From positions 1-21,008 of the forward strand of contig JADGJG010000399.1 of assembly GCA_027596195.1 (NCBI GenBank): 21,008 nt of DNA, written 5' to 3'. Both the position numbers and the translations under genes were made by a program. This DNA is from Podochytrium sp. JEL0797 (taxonomy: Eukaryota > Chytridiomycota > Chytridiomycetes > Chytridiales > Chytriomycetaceae). Below are positions 18,301-21,008 of the stretch, in pieces; positions within the stretch are counted from its first letter, which is position 1, and each line of letters starts with the position of its first letter. The notes under the pieces were generated by a model that ran no database searches, was not told the origin of the DNA, and saw only the letters and a program-made list of their open reading frames with translations.

Positions 18301-19997
18301 AACAGCGTGGTCTTCGGAAGGGGGGAAAGTGAAACAGGGACGGCCGAGTGGTTCGATGGTGTTGTTGATGGCAGATTTGAGCACGGGGGAGTCGTTGCGG
18401 ACACTCATGCGGTCAATGCTGAGAAGTTTGTAGCCTGCTTGTGCGATGCTTGGAGAATCTCGCAAGAGCTCCGTGTTGAATCCAGGAGACAGAATGGCGG
18501 CACGCAGGTCCTCGATATCCGACCTCCCATACTTCAACTTACTCAAACCGCCCGCCTCCTTCCTCTCCAACTCATCACCCCAAAACGCATTCCACTTCCC
18601 CACCACAACAAGATCCAAGCCACCAAGTTGCGTAGACGTATGACCGGTTCGATTCATTGTTCGAAATCGAGACACGATTCTCTGCAACGCCATGCGGTCG
18701 TTTCCGCGCGTTCCACCCACGAGCGACACGTCCCCTGTGACCTTGGCCCGCGCGACACATCCGGGCTCGAATTCGCATCCTTCGCAACGCGCGCCGACTC
18801 CCCATTCGACGGCTTCGAGACGGTCGTTCAGGAGGTTCGGGATCTTGTTGTTGAGGAGGGTTTGGAGGAGTGGTGCGACGGTGGAGAGGGAGAAGCGGGA
18901 TTCTGGGGTCATGAGGGAATCGATGGAGGAGGGCCATTCTCTGAGGGGAGACAGCCAAACGAACGCATCTTCTTCAATGACGATTGAGGTGGATGAGATC
19001 AGAGCGGACAAGCAGGCGACGTACAATGCAATTTGGATTTGATGCGTGACTTTCAACACATGGCTCACTTTGGCGTCAATCACGGTCAAAGAAATCGTGG
19101 ATTTCGCGTGTTTGCGAACGCCAATGAAGTCCGGCTTCAAGGTTCGCACGTGCGTTTTGAACAAGTCTTTGGGCGGTTCCATGGAGAGGCCGGAAACATA
19201 GAAAAGGTCACGAGGATCGTTCTTGATCACTTTGAGAAGTTCCTTGACTGACGTTCCGGCGAATTCGAGAAGCAGATTGTCGCGGCGGAGAATATTCATC
19301 AGATGGGTTTCCCACTGCGGCGGAAGAGTCAGATGGAATTGAGGGGAAGTGGAAGACAACGTACTTCGTTTCCACGAGTGAACAATGCAGAAGTCAGAGC
19401 CGAAGGCGGAATCGAGACCCCTCTGCGCTCCTCGCGCGTGTCCCTCTTGAGTCTCAGCGAAAGATCGCAGTTTGAGTGAAAATAACCGGCAATATCGGTA
19501 GCCGTGAGGCCGACCGTGTCTGGTTTCGCAACGGTGTTTTCGCGCAACGAAAGAGAGTCGAATTCCGGCAAGACTTCATCGTCTTCAGCAATTCTCATGG
19601 ATTGTTCAAATTCGCGTTGGCGATTGTCGAGATCTTGCTGTGACGTGCGGATGGATTCGTGCATGGACAGTTTTGGAACAGTGGGTGGACTCTGGGGCAA
19701 AGCGGCTTTTGGAGTCGGAGGCAATGAAGGCGAAGCCGAAGCGGGCAACCCCAACGCTTCATTACGCATGGCGTCCAGGGCAGCCAGAGTCCAGGGCCGC
19801 CAGCGCGCTAGACCCGTTGAGTGGGCAATGCGAATTGCAGCGTCGATGGCTGTTGCGTCTCTGTGCAAAGGACACAAGCCGGGACTCAGCAGCGAGTGCG
19901 GCGCAACAGTCTCTCCGGGTGCGGGCTCATACGCGATGCACACGAAGCACTGTTTGTACTTTTGAGCCACTTTCGAGTCGGGAAAGCGCGGATCCAT
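15392..19997 (-). CDS. RecB-like Fe-S nuclease fused to SF1B helicase (TM0106-type architecture)
   Basis: Four exons: 19997-19365, 19314-17440, 17382-16418, 16358-15392; introns 50, 57 and 59 nt; 1479 aa. N-terminus: zinc-like CX2C...CX2H (C17, C20, C42, H45), then a disordered linker. The nuclease has LTATDIAGYF with C177, PDF (D273), VIDAKVS (D291, K293) and HQIQ, plus C388-X2-C391-X5-C397; C177 with these three could bind a 4Fe-4S cluster as in Cas4/AddB/Dna2. A middle region (about 548-630) resembles a degenerate RNase H-like domain. The helicase shows Walker A GPPGNGKT (1072-1079), DEGSQ (1179-1183), AGDHMQLGP, TENFRF, TVERMQGDESD and NVALSRAK, an Upf1/Dna2-like SF1B set. The nuclease wording fits the bacterial TM0106 family better than Dna2. 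The ATG at 19997 is chosen; in-frame upstream ATGs overlap the divergent gene. Substrate unknown; DNA or RNA processing is inferred. Confidence 0.85.
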
Positions 19998-20031
19998 TTG
20001 CGATGCGAAAAGAGTGCCACCCAAAAAAAAC
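19998..20031. promoter_or_regulatory. 34-bp divergent gap between helicase and dehydrogenase start codons
   Basis: Only 34 nt separate the predicted helicase ATG (19997, minus) from the dehydrogenase ATG (20032, plus). The gap contains AGTGCCAC (20013-20020) and an A8 run. It is too short for two ordinary promoters, so 5' ends must overlap, or the helicase start lies further downstream or in another exon. Confidence 0.5.
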
Positions 20032-20889
20032 ATGTCCAAATCCTTTACGCGCGACGAAGTTTCGCGCCACAACAAGCCAGACGACCTGTGGGTCATCATC
20101 GACTCGGTTGTCTACGACCTCACTCGCTTCGTGGCTGCACACCCTGGTGGCGAGCACGTCTTGTTTGAAGCTGCCGGCAAAGACGCCACGGAAGAGTTTT
20201 ATGCTCTCCACAGACACGCCGTGCTCCAAAAGTATACCAAGTTTGCCATCGGAAACATTGCGGGAGAGAAGCCAAAGATTGTTCAAGAAGACGGTGCCAT
20301 TTCGAAGGTGCCATACGCCGGTTAGTAATGTTTGGGAAGTGAAAAGCTGTCAAACTCATTCGATGCAACAGAAACCGCCTTCTGGATGGGTTCAAAGTCG
20401 CCTTACTACAACGAGTCGCACAAAACCTTCAAGGCTGCGCTGAGAAAGTTTGTTGTGAGTCAAAGCGCCGCACGTGGGTCCCCATCCCGCAAAAAACTGA
20501 TACCGCGTTTGAAATCAAACAGGACACGGAACTCCGCCCGCATGCGCAAGAATACGAAGACAATGGCGGCAAAATCGACATTAAGCTCTACCAAGCCATG
20601 GGCCGATTCGGACTCTTGGCCTCCCGCATCGGACCGGGTGCCCACTTGAAGCTCGTGCCCAACCTTCCCGGTGGAATCAAGCCAGAGCAGTTTGATTACT
20701 TCCATGAACAGATTGCACACGAGGAGATGGCGAGACTTGGCTCTGCTCCAGGGTTTGCGGACGGGTTGGGCGCTGGGTTTGTGATTGGGTTGCCGCCAGT
20801 GTTGGCGTTTGGGAGTAAAGAGATGGTTGCAAAGGTTGTGCCGGAGGTGTTGATGGGGGATAAGAGGATTTGTTTGGCGATTACTGAAC
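20032..20889 (+). CDS. Cytochrome b5-acyl-CoA dehydrogenase fusion, paralogue B (3' end missing)
   Basis: Exons 20032-20320, 20372-20454, 20523-20889, followed by GTGAGT at 20890 and then poly-G to the window end. Exons 1 and 2 have exactly the lengths of paralogue A (289 and 83 nt); exon 3 is one codon longer (GSAPGFADG instead of GSPSFADG). Residues 1-96 form the cytochrome b5 domain (HPGGEH). The rest is the acyl-CoA dehydrogenase N-terminal domain, up to MGDKRICLAITE, the usual start of the FAD-contacting segment. The catalytic base region lies outside the window. First exon introns differ in sequence from those of paralogue A although the positions are conserved. It starts 34 nt from the divergent nuclease-helicase ATG. 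Confidence 0.88.
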
Positions 20890-20907
20890 GTGAGTTTTTT
20901 TGCTCTT

Positions 20908-21008
<101 letters not shown>

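Noticed and set aside
15392..19997. Assignment of the nuclease-helicase as Dna2
   Set aside because: The helicase motifs are compatible, but the nuclease wording (PDF...VIDAKVS...HQIQ), the RNase H-like middle and the placement of the cysteines fit the TM0106-like family better. A phylogeny would decide.

Overview
The window is eukaryotic. Its genes carry short introns (about 50-135 nt, GT...AG) that can be placed by rejoining conserved protein families. AATAAA-type poly(A) signals and tight gene spacing suggest a compact fungal genome. Plant-like LRRs with the xIPxxxG motif, an F-box/ankyrin-like gene, a DNAJC11 homologue and cytochrome b5-acyl-CoA dehydrogenase fusions point to an early-diverging fungus, probably a chytrid. 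That placement is inference; no rRNA or other marker is present.

Layout. At 99-992 (-) lies the 5' part of a cytochrome b5-acyl-CoA dehydrogenase gene running off the left end. 1210-3303 (-) is VMS1/ANKZF1, the ribosome quality-control peptidyl-tRNA hydrolase. 3603-8218 (+) is a 15-exon LRR gene (1222 aa in my model) built of four LRR blocks with cysteine caps and cysteine-rich spacers. 8219-8883 is mostly 3' flanking sequence with doubtful ORFs. 8884-11261 (-) is DNAJC11. 11599-12175 (+) is a frameshifted F-box-like gene with a tandemly duplicated exon-intron unit. 12308-13960 (-) is a BCS1-type AAA ATPase. 14500-14886 (-) is a small secreted cysteine-rich protein flanked by remnants of duplicated copies. 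15392-19997 (-) is a 1479-aa nuclease-helicase resembling the bacterial TM0106-type RecB-like nuclease/SF1B helicase fusion. 20032-20889 (+) is a second cytochrome b5-acyl-CoA dehydrogenase gene running off the right end.

The two dehydrogenase paralogues face outward in inverted orientation. Both are cut in the same intron (after exon 3), next to homopolymer G tracts, so the window looks like a whole contig whose ends broke at the same intron. Their first 192 coding nucleotides are about 98% identical and the remaining 97 nt of exon 1 only about 78%, as expected from gene conversion.

The genes do not form one pathway. VMS1 (stalled-ribosome rescue at mitochondria), DNAJC11 (mitochondrial MICOS/MIB) and a BCS1-type ATPase (inner membrane) are all mitochondria-linked, which may be coincidence. 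The most unusual items are the multi-module LRR/cysteine protein with exclusively phase-2 introns, the bacterial-style Fe-S nuclease-helicase, the secreted-protein duplication remnants whose 3' UTR now appears to terminate the helicase gene, and the exon duplication in the F-box gene.
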